DNA of 64,000 nt from Clusia tigrina (GCA_920105625.2 OV050030.1:425324240-425388239); one strand, 5' to 3'; numbered from the stretch's first letter, positions 1 to 12,057 are shown. Notes: a model not told the origin generated them from the sequence alone. Program-made: numbers and translations.

Positions 1-1189
1 GCGTTGCCGCATTTTTCTGTTGTTGACTCTTCAGTTAGGAAATTTGATGAGCTTTGCAGCTGAAATGTTTTCGCTGCTCTAAGCAATTGAAATAAAAGTA
101 AATACTCGTACGGAAAAAACCAGTATAGTAGGCTACAGTTGAGTAAAGCCGCCTTCTCAGTACCCTACCCCCGAAATTTCTTAGCAGATGTGTCATGTAC
201 GTGTAATGTGAACAGGTTCACTCATTGCCTCCAGCAGAGTTGTTGTTCTACTTTGCTGCATGCAGCAAGTGACGTACAGGTTATGGCAGGTTCCTTCCAC
301 CACACTCTCGCTCAGCACAGCTCTGAGCATACCAGAAATAACAGAAAACCATAACAAACCAAGTCTTCATACAGCAAACCAACATAATTGCCTTAAAGGC
401 AATCACGCCAATTTAACTTTCCAAGTTTGTATCAATGAGTACGTTGCTGGTAGGAGTACCTTCCGCACTGTGAGTTCTTTCCGTTATAGGTACAACAAAC
501 AGTGAAAGCATGAGTGTTTCAAAACACTTCAGCTTCTCCAGAAGGAGAATTATTTAAAACATTTCTGGCAGATCTTGTAGCCATTTCGGACACGCCACTT
601 GTCCTGATCAGAGATGCTTCCAAGAGTTCTTTCTTATACAACATATTTACACTGGGCCTAGAGCAGGCCTAAGTTAGGCTTAGAACAGCCATATTCAACT
701 TATACAATATATTTATATTAAATATATCTTTCTGGCTGAAAGCCGGGGTACTTTATGCTCGGGGTTATTGCTAGTTTAGTGATGGAGAGATTTATATATG
801 CAGGGTTTTATGTTAATTATTTATTTATTTACATTAAAGTTGAGGAAGAGAGCAATTTGACAACGTGCACTGAAATTGTGTGCAACTACGGCCTACGTAC
901 GAATGTGTCCACATCAGGGATGCAGAGTTATGCCTCAGCTAATTTCAAGTAAAATTTTTACGTTTACACTCTGAGTAATAAGTAAATCTATATCTGAACT
1001 AAGTCACTGCATACTAACGGGGGTTAATATATTGTGTATAGTATATTTGACTATGTGAACCAATTCTGAGTATATAAGATTATATTCGGAAATACCAAAA
1101 ATGCAATTGGATGAGATCCAACCACTGAGTAGGGTTGTATTTAGCAATCTGGTGCTCGTTCTCATTGAAATCTATTTGGACCGTGAACC
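1..1189. other. Unassigned AT-rich non-coding DNA
   Basis: No protein family, RNA gene or tandem array was recognised here. Short open frames have no recognisable domains and no fly-like start context. The stretch ends at the TA target of the mariner element. Confidence 0.5.
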
Positions 1190-1220
1190 TACGAGGGCGG
1201 ATTGATATTGAAGCTACCTA
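1190..1220 (+). repeat. Mariner left terminal inverted repeat (with TA)
   Basis: The 31 bases starting TACGAGGGCGGATTGATATT are the exact reverse complement of 2450-2480. The TA at 1190-1191 is one half of the target duplication. Confidence 0.95.
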
Positions 1221-2478
1221 AGTAGGAAAAAAACATTTTTTTTTCAAAAACCATTTATTTCTCAACATAGTCTCCTTTTACTTCGACACACTTAGTAAGA
1301 CGATATTCCAACTTTTTTATACCATCTGAATAATGCGATTTCGGGAACCCCTCAAAATACGCGTTAGTTTCGGTGATCACTTCTTCGTTTGAGATGAATC
1401 TTTTTCCTGCGAGCCATTTTTTCAAGTTTGGAAACAGGAAAAAGCCACTAGGAGCTAAGTCTGGACTATAAGGTGGATGATTAACCAATTCGAAGTGTAT
1501 TTCACGTAATTTTAGCATCGTATCTAATGCTGTGTGAACCGGTGCGTTGTCTTGAAGAAAGAGCATTTTTTTCTTCTTTAAATGTGGTCGTTTTTCCTTG
1601 ATTGCATCAATCAATTGATCCAATAATGCACGATAATACTTTCCTGTGATTGTGGATCCTTTTTCAAGATAATCGATGAGCAATATTCCGTGTGCATCCC
1701 AAAATACAGTGGCCATAACCTTGCCAGCCGATTTCACTGCCTTCGCCTTCTTCGGAGCACTTCCACCAGCTTCCACCCATTGTTTCGATTGATTTTTGGT
1801 TTCAGGTGAGTAGTGGTGGACCCACGTTTCATCAACAGTTATTAATCGACGCCAAAAATCAACAGGATTACGCTTTATCATGTCCAAGCACCGCTGTGAA
1901 GTGGTCTGTCGAACTCGTTTTTGTTCGACACTGAGCAAACGCGGCACCCCTCTTGCCGATAGCTTTTTCATATGCAAATGTTCATGCAGAATGTTGAACA
2001 CACAACATATGATATGCTTACCATTTCAACAATCTCACGCAACTTGACTCGGCGATCATTCATAACGATATCGAGGATTTTCTTGATATTTTCTTCAGTA
2101 ACCACCTCTTTTGGCCTTCCTGTTGATGGTATTGTTGCAGTGCTTGTTCGGCCGCGTTCAAATTCAGCAATCCAATATTTTACCATGTAATCTGACGGAG
2201 CAGACTCACCGTAATGTTTATCGAGCTTTTCTTTTGTCTCTTGCGGCGTTTTCCCTTTCAAATAATAGTGTTTAATCACTGCACGAAATTAGATTTTTTC
2301 CATTTTTCAAGAAAGACAAAAGATGCTTACTTCAAACGACTACAACAAATAAACTAAACGATGAATTTGGGTGAAATTTTAACAGCTGACGTTTGACAGA
2401 TCGCAATTTCTAAAAAAAAAGTTTTTGTGTTTTTGCTGCCATCTAGCGCTAGGTAGCTTCAATATCAATCCGCCCTCG
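1192..2478 (-). mobile_element. Near-full-length mariner (Tc1/mariner) transposon
   Basis: The element is bounded by perfect 29-bp inverted repeats (CGAGGGCGGATTGATATTGA at the left end, its complement at the right), each next to a TA dinucleotide (1190-1191 and 2479-2480), the standard mariner target duplication. The perfect match reaches 31 bp if TA is included. Its length, about 1.29 kb, is normal for a mariner. It encodes one transposase on the minus strand, now split by a frameshift. Perfect terminal repeats suggest a fairly recent insertion, yet the coding region is dead (see the transposase entry). Confidence 0.95.
1255..2279 (-). pseudogene. Mariner transposase, frameshifted, third catalytic Asp lost
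   Basis: This is a cut-and-paste transposase of the DD34D mariner family, apparently nearest irritans-type elements (family judgement from motif recall). The N-terminal part (2279 to about 2003) has the paired helix-turn-helix DNA-binding region with the GRPKEV linker. The C-terminal part (2001 to 1255) is the DDE domain. A one-base shift near 2002-2015 separates them: the reading leaves frame after ISY and resumes at VFNILHEHLHMKKL. In the C-terminal part the first Asp (VDETW, residue 57) and second Asp (LQDNAPVH, residue 151) are present. The position 35 residues after the second Asp, normally the third catalytic Asp, is Gly (SPDLAPSGFFLF, residue 186; codon GGC at 1446-1444). The protein therefore carries two independent disabling lesions. 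Confidence 0.93.
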
Positions 2479-2480
2479 TA
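2450..2480 (-). repeat. Mariner right terminal inverted repeat (with TA)
   Basis: Exact reverse complement of 1190-1220, ending CGCCCTCGTA. The final TA is the second half of the target duplication. Confidence 0.95.
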
Positions 2481-2639
2481 TTTCCCTTTCAATCGTTCAA
2501 AACATTCTCCATTCTGTGGGGTAGTTCATCGTAAATTCTTCATCATTTGGCTATTCATCGTAAATTTCTTATAGCAACGAAAATGAGCATTACAGTTGTC
2601 CAAATATAGTGGTACCATTCCATAGCATCACTAGGTAGG

Positions 2640-2910
2640 TAGGTAGGTAAAGCGGCCGCCAGAAGGACGCCCTAAGGACAACATTGACCCTTTGTGATAC
2701 CGCATGAGACATCAGGTCCCATTCCTTTCAAAGTTGATGAAGCTAATCTTCTTATTTGGAATATCTCCCAAAGAGTCCAGAAAGTAGTCGCCTAGGAAAG
2801 CGCGCCTCCTTCTGGACAGCTCTGGACAAGTGCATAACAGGTGTGCAATGGACTCTTCCCTCCTCTTCGTCCATGCAACTCCTGCAAAAGTTGTTAGAGG
2901 CAATCCCCAG
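2640..2910 (-). mobile_element. Non-LTR retrotransposon 3' end (C-terminal Cys/His tail)
   Basis: A 5'-truncated retrotransposon copy. On the minus strand it encodes the extreme C-terminal segment that follows RNase H in I/LOA/R1-like fly elements: ESIAHLLCTCPELSRRRRAF then LGDYFLDSLGDIPNKKI. The His and paired Cys of the putative zinc knuckle are visible. Downstream of the reading the copy ends in repeated CCTA (seen as TAGGTAGGTAGGTA at about 2635-2648), the typical short 3' tail. It is the same subfamily as the fragment at 6597-6840, in opposite orientation. Confidence 0.75.
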
Positions 2911-3958
2911 CCTACACCCGTGAGTGCCTAGAGTCCAGTGTCCTGTTAGGACGCTAATTACGGAACCTATATTTTGTATAGCATCACTATCTCTGCAGTC
3001 AACTTGTCCCTATATTCCAACATGATCATATACGAGAAATATATTTAGAAATAACAAACAAAATTTTTAAAAACCGTTTTCTTGCCTAACATGGGTGCTT
3101 ATTACGAGGGGTGTATGCCTCGTACGTACACTTTATATAAAACATTCCAGATAATAGAACTGTGAGCTATATTCAAACTAAAGCACCGATAATAAACTCA
3201 ATCGTAAGAGGATATTTAAAGACTGGAAAATATTTTATAAAATTTTCATGTATAAAACATTCAGTATTAGTCAAGATCTCTGATGAGGAAAGGGACGTGT
3301 CCGAAATAGCTATAAAGTCCTCCAAAATGTTTTTCAATAATTCTCCATCTGATAATTATGACGGTGACTAACCATAGAGCACCTCAAGTGTGCTCTTGTC
3401 AACAAATTCGAATACTGAAGTTATATTTATGGCATAATTTCAGTAAACATATTAATGAAATTCACTCTGAGCTTGAGAAGCTCATCCTCTAGTGTAATAT
3501 AGCTGCCCTCTCCTCCTTACTGGCATACCTAATTGACATTACATGGTCATCAAAATGATAATTATAAAAGCATTTATTAAGATTTATACTCGTAGTACGC
3601 GTCATCATGTAAAACTTAATTGGTAAATTATTCACAAGTATTTATCTCGCAGTATGCTTCTGCTTGAAAACTCTGCACGGCAGTGATGTTACGAGTATTA
3701 CGCCTATTTTTGAATATTATAGTATTACGCCTATTTTTATTATAGTATTACGCGATAGATTTACCAGCATGTAAACTTTTCTTGGCAAATCTAATATAGT
3801 CGAAACATGTGTATCCTAAGTATGACATATAATAAGCTTCGGCCAATGTTTCCATAGTCATATATACCACTCAGACCACAAGACATCCATTGTACCAAGA
3901 ACGATGGAAATAATTGCTTCTATCATACTTGCTTTGTACTATATTTGAGTTTCCATTT
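2911..3958. other. Unassigned AT-rich non-coding DNA
   Basis: No domain, RNA or array recognised. A short local duplication of AGTATTACGCCTATTTTT occurs around 3695-3740. Confidence 0.4.
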
Positions 3959-4583
3959 TTATTTTACTTTGAATCTACCTGATTTGTGAACATACCTTAG
4001 TAGATCCTGTGTCTCTAAGCAGCCAAAGTATGCACTAATTAGGATGTCAGTGCGAAATTCCTCAAATCTGATTCTCGCGATTGCGGAGCTTATGCACAAA
4101 AAGTAGTCTACCGCCTCAACTTCCTCTTCACATGCCTGGCAAAGTGCACTGTCTGCAATGCCTATCTTTCTCATATGCTGAGCCCATGCAAAATGACCTG
4201 TCATTAGTGCTACCAGAAGTCTGCAGTAAAGATGAACTTCCTCTATTTTGGCATATACAAAGCCTTCCTGTTGCCGGTTGGATTTGCGTTCGAAGGGAAT
4301 GGTGCCTCAGACCCAGATGGCTGCTCGCTTAGTTTTGTCTTCTGCCCAATTAGGAACATACGTAGGTGCTTTATATTGTTCGCTAATTAATACAATGTCC
4401 ACTTTCGGTTCTATTACAGTCTGCTGTCTCGTACCAAGTGACAGAATATACCTTGAAGTTCTATCTGAAATAACAGGCAGCATAGCCTTTGCCCACATGC
4501 TGCCTCTTATAGTGTTTATATATGATTGTACACGATATTTTAGCATTTTAAAATATCCTCCTATCTGGGAGGGAAGAGGTTAG
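3959..4583 (-). mobile_element. Rearranged non-LTR copy: endonuclease piece joined to C-terminal tail
   Basis: Read on the minus strand, 4546-4307 resembles part of the endonuclease (EEP/APE-type) domain at the start of a retrotransposon ORF2: KVDIVLISEQYKAP, later AEDKTKRAAIWV. Only about 100 bases further, 4204-3959 reads as the element's C-terminal Cys/His tail: MTGHFAWAQHMRKIGIADSA, then ALCQACEEE and YFLCISS. The reverse transcriptase and RNase H that should lie between are absent, so the copy is internally deleted or chimeric. The Cys/His motif is also degraded. The endonuclease assignment is by motif resemblance and is less certain than the tail. Confidence 0.55.
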
Positions 4584-4619
4584 CCGAGTGCAATTAGCTT
4601 AGAAACAAACAAAAGCCCC

Positions 4620-6030
4620 CTCCCCCATCCGGATTCTGTGCACAGGCACCCCGATCAATAATAGTGGCCGTAATGGTAGCAATAGGTATGGAAAGAACGA
4701 GTTCCGGGCCAGTAAAACTGGTCTCAGATCCCTTATTCACTAGTTTGTACGCGACTTCATTCCCCATAACACCCAGTGTCCTGGAACCGATGTTAGCAAC
4801 AGACTATTATGCTTTACAACAAAATTCAATCTGGATTTGCACAACAGCACCAACTTGGAAGTGACAAGGGGGCTGAGTAAGGCCCTCGTATTGCAGCGCC
4901 CTTAGAATGGCATAAGCTTCCGCCTAAACAGAGGCATGAGAACCAAGGGAGTAATGGAGTTGTACACCGTTTAGTTCCACGAAAACCCCAGAACCCGATC
5001 CAATAACTGTTTTGGAGCCATCAGCTAAAATACGACAGCACTACCTACCGGGCTTAGTCGTAGGATGAAACCTTAAATGAGCCTCTAGAATTTTTATCCA
5101 GTACCGCCTTTCAGGTATAGGGCATCGAATCAGGAGGAATACCATGTCAGTGCCAACAATATCTTCAAGATTCCAACTCGCACCCACCCACTGCCTATTG
5201 TCCTTTAACCTACAGATGGCCTTTAAGAGCTCTCCTTATATAAAACATCTCAATAGCGCATCAAGAGCAGGACATAAATACTAAAGTCGGAGCTAACTCT
5301 CTAAGTTGTGTATGCTATGTCAGAAACTATCTTAGATCCGTTCTCTGAACATAATGAGCCCAAATGTGAGGGAAGACACAAAACTGCTTGTGTAAAAGCA
5401 TCTAAGGCGGGAAGATTCAACAGCGCATCAAGAGTAGGACTAGAAATTGTCGGAAAGGTGCCACTACTAAAAAATAGCCACTATTCTCTGTAGTCTAGAT
5501 AGGCGAGACTTAACCCCCTTGAGAGACAATATTTTCTCCCATACCACAGATGCGTAGGATATTATGGACCTGATCGTTGCCTTATAAATTCAAAGGACTT
5601 TCGAAGGAGCCAGAGCCCACGTCTTGCCAAAGATGCTCTTCCACTGCCAAAAGCTGGCAGTGCTTTCGCTATCTTTAGTTCAACAAGTGATATCCAGAGA
5701 AGGTTCTATCAAGAAGAAGCCCAAGATATTTTACCTCCCTAGCTAACTGAATAGTGTTGGCTGAACAAAACGTTCGACTTTCCTATTTCTGGTAAAACGA
5801 ACTAAATTTGTTTTGGGTGGGTTAACCGAAGGTCCATTTGCCTCACACCATGTGTCAATCTTATTCAGAGTAAACTGCACTTTCCTGTAAATGTGCATAA
5901 GGGAGCTTCCTGCAATTAAGCAGGCTACAGTATCTACATCCCTAGAGTCTACTATTAACTGACTATATAAATACCCAGACATAATTTTTGACCATATCTT
6001 CAAGTTGAGACAAACTGCGTGCACTTCGAA
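4620..6030 (-). mobile_element. Non-LTR relic: RT palm/thumb then RNase H
   Basis: Minus-strand relic of a reverse transcriptase. At 6024-5743 the palm/thumb edge reads SQLIVDSRDVDTVACLIAGS, then FTLNKIDTWCEANGPSVNPP and VRFTRNRKVERFVQPTL, typical of I/R1-group elements. The usual F/YADD box is degraded to DSRDV. A stretch with stops and frameshifts follows. At about 5060-4660 an RNase H domain is visible: ADGSK, then AEAYAILRAL, then GNEVAYKLVNKGSETSF. The last conserved Asp of the GNExADE motif is Tyr. The element is non-functional and is probably the same insertion as, or nested with, the fragment at 3959-4583. Confidence 0.65.
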
Positions 6031-6596
6031 TGAGTCCTCGGTAATTGCATAGATGGAAAATGGACACGTGCTCAGTCCGATTATCTTTATATGGCAACTG
6101 GGTCCAGTGTCATACTCACGACAATGTTGAAATCAAGTTTTAATAAAATATGAGTATCTCCAAGTTTGGAAGAAAAGGTTTCCACAGATATATGAGCAGC
6201 GCTTATGAAACTCAGTCAGAAATACTGATCAAGAATGTACTCGTATGATGTATTCATACTCGCATATATTATAATGAAGAAGCCATTCAAATATTCATGA
6301 CAAGAGATCAATAAATGTTGGCGTCATTGTACACTCAGAGTTGCAGAAGTGCTATAGATCATTAGCAATGTCCCTTCAAATTAGTTATCAAGAACTGAAT
6401 GCCTTGGCCACGAATGCTTTATAATCTTCTCGAAGGCACTGAGTGAATATAGAAAGGAGCTAACCACCATAGTGGTTTAATTGTAAAATGGTTGCTGCAC
6501 TGACTTGGGTGAATTAGAAATGAATGATGAAGTGGTCAAACATTTTATTAAACAAAAAACATGATTACCTATTTATGAATACCTAGTCTCGCAGCT
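6031..6596. other. Unassigned non-coding DNA
   Basis: No recognisable feature; moderately AT-rich with several short ACTCGTA-type words common across this window. Confidence 0.4.
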
Positions 6597-6845
6597 ACAC
6601 GTGACATGTACTTGTCCAGAGCTGTCCAAAAGAAGAGACAGTTTCCTGGGTGACTACTTTTCGGACTCCCTGGGAGACATTCCACACAAGAATATAAGCT
6701 CTATCCACTGCTTCATAATAAATTCAACTGGCTGGACTTTTGAAAGAGAATGGGACTTGTGTCTCATGCAGTCTGACAGAGGGTGAATCGTGGCCTGAGT
6801 GTGCCTTTTTGGCCACCCCTCAACCTGCCTACGTATCTAGTCTCT
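6597..6845 (+). mobile_element. Non-LTR retrotransposon 3' end, 5'-truncated
   Basis: The plus strand encodes CTCPELSKRRDSFLGDYFSD then SLGDIPHKNISSI and STGWTFERE, the C-terminal tail of the same subfamily seen at 2640-2910. The 3' untranslated stretch GCCTTTTTGGCCACCCCTCA runs into CCTGCCTACGTATC, a degenerate CCTA-type tail. Only about 250 bases remain, as usual for target-primed 5' truncation. Confidence 0.7.
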
Positions 6846-8140
6846 TACCTCGGCCAGTGTGATTCCTTATTTTAGGATATTGAGGGATTTGAGGCTGAAG
6901 ATTTACCAAGTCGAAAGATGTGGCTGAAAGTACAATTTAGCCACCCCAACCCCCCTTCTACACCACACTTAAAAACAAAATAATAGCAATTAATTTAATT
7001 ACAAATTTTACAGACCATCTCGGACTCCCTGAGTCTGAGTCTCTCCCTCTCTCGCTTGGAGCCACTTTTAGACGAACATGTTGCTTGTAAAAAAAGCCAC
7101 ACTAACTAACAAAAAGAAAATAGGAAACCTTTTGTTTTAACGCATTTGCAGCTCGTTTAATGGTTCGTCAGTCAGCGTCACACTTCCAGCACACACCGCA
7201 GCCACAGACACGAGTACGGGTGCATAAACAAATGCAGCAGCCACAGATACGGATGCAGTTCGAGATACGAGCACAGCATCGCAGAGCGCTTGAAGTGCTG
7301 TGTCAAGTTGATGGTTGGCTATTTTCTTGTTTTTTCCGTTTTGTTTTTATTTATGCCTGTTTCCAATTTGCAAGTGAATGGCATTTTGCAGCTTCATCCG
7401 CATTTGCAATTTTTGTTGCTTGTTTTTCGCATACTCGGATTTAACGCTCCGCTGGCACGGCCTGAGGCTATTTGCATTTGCATTCAGCGCTTTGTTTTTG
7501 GCACTACTTTGACCTCAGTTCCGGGCCCTTGCAGGCACTTTAATTACCCATATTTTTCCTCTTTCTCCAGCTGAGTGTGTCAAATTCCATTTGACAGTGT
7601 TGTTGGATTTCAGTGCAAGCATTTGGCATACTTTGTCAAAACTTATGGCAAGGTCTCTGGTAGGTGCCAATCGGTTGTTCTCTTTGAGACCTAATCAGTT
7701 CCATAACAGAACTAATCAAGCAAATAGCTATAATTTTTATTATCAATCTGGAGACGAACCCAAATCACCGCCTGGTTAATCGAATACAGTTTTACATTTG
7801 TATTGAGAAGAGAGAGAATGATAGGCGGAAAGAAGTAATGGGCGAAGACCATTATAAGAGGTACTCTATCCTATTGTGAAAGTAATAGAAAGAAATAGTA
7901 ACCGTATTGTGATGATTTACATTCATGATGAGATTATGCACTCGTATACAAGTTGATTAGTTTAGTTTGAAGTGCCAACTTCGGCTCACTGAAGGTCCAT
8001 TTTGTTACCAACAAAACCTCTCTCTATCACATGAGAGTTTTCAACGGAGTATATTTGTTTATTTTCAGACTGCTCTGGTATAAGCCGTACAATATCATCC
8101 AGAGCCACCCTTAAATTCCTGAACCCCATTTGGATTATAT
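6846..8140. other. Unassigned non-coding DNA with weak GC-rich patch
   Basis: No gene family recognised. The 7140-7330 part is GC-richer with CACAGATACGAGCA-like words that repeat loosely. Open frames here have no domain signal. Confidence 0.35.
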
Positions 8141-8144
8141 TGAC

Positions 8145-8335
8145 TGCATCTAGGATTATATTCCTCAACCGCACCAAGATTATATTCCTCAACCGCACCA
8201 AGATTATATTCCTCAACCCCACCAAGGTTATATTCCTCAACCCCACCAAGATTATATTCCTCAACCCCACCAAGGTTATATTCCTCAACCCCACCAAGGT
8301 TATATTCCTCAATCCCACCAAGATTATATTCCCAC
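8145..8335. repeat. 24-bp minisatellite (about 8 copies)
   Basis: The unit ATTATATTCCTCAACCCCAC plus CAAG is repeated about eight times with few substitutions. Because 24 is divisible by three, both strands stay open and yield repetitive 8-residue peptides such as LVGLRNII. I read these as artefacts of the repeat, not proteins. Confidence 0.9.
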
Positions 8336-8591
8336 TACCGAAGTGTGGGTAGCTTTACAGTTTGCAACATAAACCATTGTAATATTATGAGGAAAAATAA
8401 TCTCAATCATCAATCATCAACACAGTTTTTGCGGTACTTCTGAGAACACTCCTCTTATTCCTTTTACTCTCACTGACTAAGTGAATTAAGAATGATGTTG
8501 CCTCCTTCTCTCTCCAAACTGCCCTGATCATCTGAGTCCAAATACTCTATATTAAGTGAATTAGATCGTATTTGTATGAGTCATCACTAAG

Positions 8592-8849
8592 AGTAGTTAA
8601 AGTACTTGTCTCTATCCCATCCACATACTTACATAGTTGTTAAAGTACCTGTCTCTATCCCACACACATACTTACATAGTTGTTAAAGTACCTGTCTCTA
8701 TCCCACACACATACTTACATAGTTGTTAAAGTACCTGTCTCTATCCCACACACATACTTACATAGTTGTTAAAGTACCTGTCTCTATCCCACACACACAC
8801 TTACATAGTTGTTAAAGTACCTGTCTCTATCCCACACACACACTTAGTT
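8592..8849. repeat. 43-bp tandem repeat (6 copies)
   Basis: The unit AGTTGTTAAAGTACCTGTCT continues CTATCCCACACACATACTTA then CAT. Copies start at 8592, 8635, 8678 and every 43 bases after. The first copy is the most diverged and the middle ones are nearly identical, consistent with recent unequal exchange in the array interior. Confidence 0.9.
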
Positions 8850-9830
8850 ATGCTACGTTCCAGAATGGTTGCGAAACCAAAACTTCATACGATTATAAGG
8901 TCACCTTGAGAGAGCAGTTCTGTTGTGAGTTGGTGGCTGTTCGGGCAAGTGTAAATAACTGGTGAACTTCGGAAACTGTGCATTAGTTTCTTTATATTAT
9001 AAAATTATTATATTATAAAATTTGAGGCTAAGAAAATTGGAGAGTGTTGCTAATCGCTCCATAATGAAAATGGAAATCTTCGAATACCTTTTGTCTTTGG
9101 TTATTGTTTCTCCGTCTTTGTATTGTGATATTGACGTGTTTCTGTTGCAATAACAACCGATCGATTGTTATGCAATTTCACCTCAAATTAAAAATATATT
9201 AAAGCGCTGCGAATCGCAGTCAATCTGCTGCGCTGACTTCATACCGCAAACGCCATGAAATTTGTGCTGTCGATGCATCTATCCAAGGCTTGGAGAGACA
9301 TGCAAAAGCCTCAGCTATGCGCACAACACATTTCCATATTTCCATTTGTTTCTGTGTATTCGACGATTGTCTGCCTGGGCTGAGTTGAGCCGAGACTTGC
9401 ATTGCAATTGTGCAATCATTTTAATTTTGTATGTTTACAAATATATCCGTAATAATTATTTGTTTTTTTTTGTGTGTTTTGTTTGAGTGACGCTGCAGAT
9501 CAACATTTTTATTTCGTTGCGATTTTGGAGTATTTTATTAAACAAATTTAACCTTGTATTCTACACTCTTCCAAAGAGACCAACAACAAAGCCTTCTGCT
9601 GAAGTGGTGGGAAGCAAGACCTGATTTTATCGACGGCATCTTTGACGCCAATTCTCCAAATTGTTTTTTTAATGGGAACATTCCAAAGCAGCTCCAATTT
9701 GGTGGCAAAATAAGGCTCAGGCATACTTTCGATTGCGTTGTTTCTGCTGTTCCAATAATTATTGAACTCTTCTGGTAAGATTATCTGCAAAATAAAGATA
9801 GACAGAGAGAGAGAAATACATTTCTTTGAG
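8850..9830. other. Unassigned AT-rich DNA
   Basis: No gene or array recognised. 9185-9420 is slightly GC-richer, with no convincing reading frame. Confidence 0.35.
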
Positions 9831-11100
9831 AAAAGTTATTTAAAATTATGTTTTAATTTGTTTTGGAAATTTATGCGGGTAATTTAATTATTTTTCATAT
9901 TTTTTCATGTTGAAAATAATTTGATTACACACATTTTTAGTATCTCGAAAAAATCATCCCTTAATAGCTGTGTTCCTTTCAACGCGAGATTGTGTTCCTT
10001 TCAAGAAAAGATTTTTTCCAAAATTGTTTTCAAAATTTTTAAATATTTTTTTTTTTCAAAAATCAAAAATTTATTTAATTATATTTTTATTTGATTAGAT
10101 TTTTGTTAAAAAGCATGAGAGACAATTGTAATTAATAATACTCTAATAAAACTTAGAAAAAATGTTGTGCAAAACAGTTTTTTAACTTATTTTTAATTAA
10201 ACAATTTTTTTTTAGTTTCTAAATTAAATTTTATGAAATATTTTTTTTATATATTTTCCAATATTTTTTTAAAATATTTCTCAATATTATTTATTTTAAA
10301 TATTTTTCAATATTTTTTTAAATATTTTTCAATATTTTTTTAAATATTCCACAATATTTTTTTTATATATTTTCTAATATTTTTTTAAAATATTTCGCAA
10401 TATTTTTTTTAAATATTTTTCAATATTTTTTTTAAATGTACTTCTGCTTTTTTATTCGAAAAATTTAGAAAAAATATTGTACACAACAATTTTTTAATTT
10501 ATTTTTATATGATTATTTTTTTGTGAAATTCTAAACTACATTTTTTTTTTATTATCTCAATATTATTTATAAATGTTTTATATTATTCTTCGCACTTAAA
10601 AAAAATTGTGAACAAAAGAATTTTCTTTTAAATAATTTTTTTTTTTTTTGGTAACTTCTACAATTAAATTTTTAGAATTTTTCGTTTAAAATTACTCAAT
10701 ATTGTTTTTAAATGTACTTCTTTTTTATTATTAGAAATTCTTTTTTACTTAGAAAAAAATTGTATACAAACAATTTTTAAATTCCTTTTTAACAATTTTT
10801 TTTCCATTGTTAATTTCCAAAATAAATTATGTGGATTTTTAGTAAGTTTTTGTCATAATATTGGTTAAATGGTTCTGTTTTTTTTAAATTATTTACACTT
10901 GAAAAAATTGTACAAACGAATTTTTTTATTTTATTTAAAAAATTTTTTTTTATTTTTAAATAAATTTTTTATAATTTGTTTTTAAAATTTTCCCAATATA
11001 TAATCTTTTTTTAAAATGTATTCAAATTTCTTGGATTCTAACCACTTATAAAAATTTTGCTACCAAACAATTTTTTCTTACTTTTAATTAATGACGAGCA
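9831..11100. repeat. Extremely AT-rich block with degenerate AATATTTTTTTAAATATTTTTC array
   Basis: Almost pure A/T. Between about 10240 and 10440 a unit close to CAATATTTTTTTAAATATTT recurs with small length changes; outside this the T-rich and A-rich runs are irregular. No reading frame. The block resumes at 12058-12290 after the retrotransposon relic, which looks inserted into it. Confidence 0.7.
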
Positions 11101-11111
11101 TTCGAACAAAG

Positions 11112-12057
11112 GATGTACTGCTCAGCAAAATTCCTAGATGTCGCACAGGCCTTTGACAAGGTCTGGCATGCAGGACTTATCTATAAAATTAGAAAGTTTC
11201 TGCCGAGCAATTCGCAGAAGCTTCTGGAGTAATATTTGACAAATCGGAAATTCAGAGTTAAATATAAATAATTCCTAACACCAGACTTTGAAATTATGGC
11301 TGGAGTGCCACAAGGTAGTGTGCTTGGCCCTATGCTATACACTTTGTATACTTCTGATATGCCAACTGATCAACACCTCGTTACCTCGACCTTTGCAGAT
11401 GACTCAGCTATTCTGGGCACTCACCAAAATCCGCGGATAGCTTCGCGGGATTTAGAAGAACATTTAAAGAAAATAGAAAGTTGGCTTGCCGATTGGCGCA
11501 TCAGTGTAGATGTGACAATTATCCTCAACCACCGGTCTTGTCCGGCAGTCTCCTTAAATGGCATTGAAATGCCGCAAGCATCAGAGCTCAAACACTAAGG
11601 AGTGCATTTCAACCGACGGCTCACTTGGAGAAAGCATATAAAAGCGAAGAATATCCAAATGAAACTCAGGGCGAAGAACATCCAAATGAAACTCATGAAA
11701 AACTGGCATATCAACAAAAGAGCGAAGCTAAGACTGCAATATAAAGTGCTTATATACAAGGCTTTAATTAGGCCAATTTGGACTTACGGTGTCCAGATTT
11801 GGGGCACTACTAGTGCTTCAAATTTACAACTAATCCAAAGGGCTCAATCCAGAGTTTTGAGAACGATCACCGACGCTCCGCGGTGGTTCATCAGATACGA
11901 AAATATTCACCGCGACCTGAATACATCACCGCTTGAAAGAGAACTCGCAGACTTGACAAGGAAATATGAAATCAAACTTAAGTGTCATCCAAATCAACTA
12001 GCAAGGAATCTGCTTCTAGGGATGCATACATCTCGTCTGAAAAGACCACTACTTTAA
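11112..12057 (+). mobile_element. Jockey-clade non-LTR retrotransposon relic (reverse transcriptase)
   Basis: A 5'-truncated ORF2 relic, judged Jockey-like by its motifs. The palm begins FLDVAQAFDKVWHAGLIYKI with the first catalytic Asp intact, followed by GVPQGSVLGPMLYTLYTSDM and the catalytic box TFADDSAIL. The thumb reads WRKHIKAKN and then KALIRPIWTYGVQIWGT, and the C-terminus reads HRDLNTSPLERELADLTRKY. Stops interrupt the frame at LLE*YLTN, KYK*FLT and LKH*GVHF. A 27-base in-frame tandem duplication (11644-11670 and 11671-11697) repeats AKNIQMKLR/M. It sits inside the AT-rich block 9831-12290. Confidence 0.88.

Noticed and set aside
7986..8352. Frames of LVGLRNII / IFLNPTK repeats on both strands
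   Set aside because: 24-bp minisatellite artefact.
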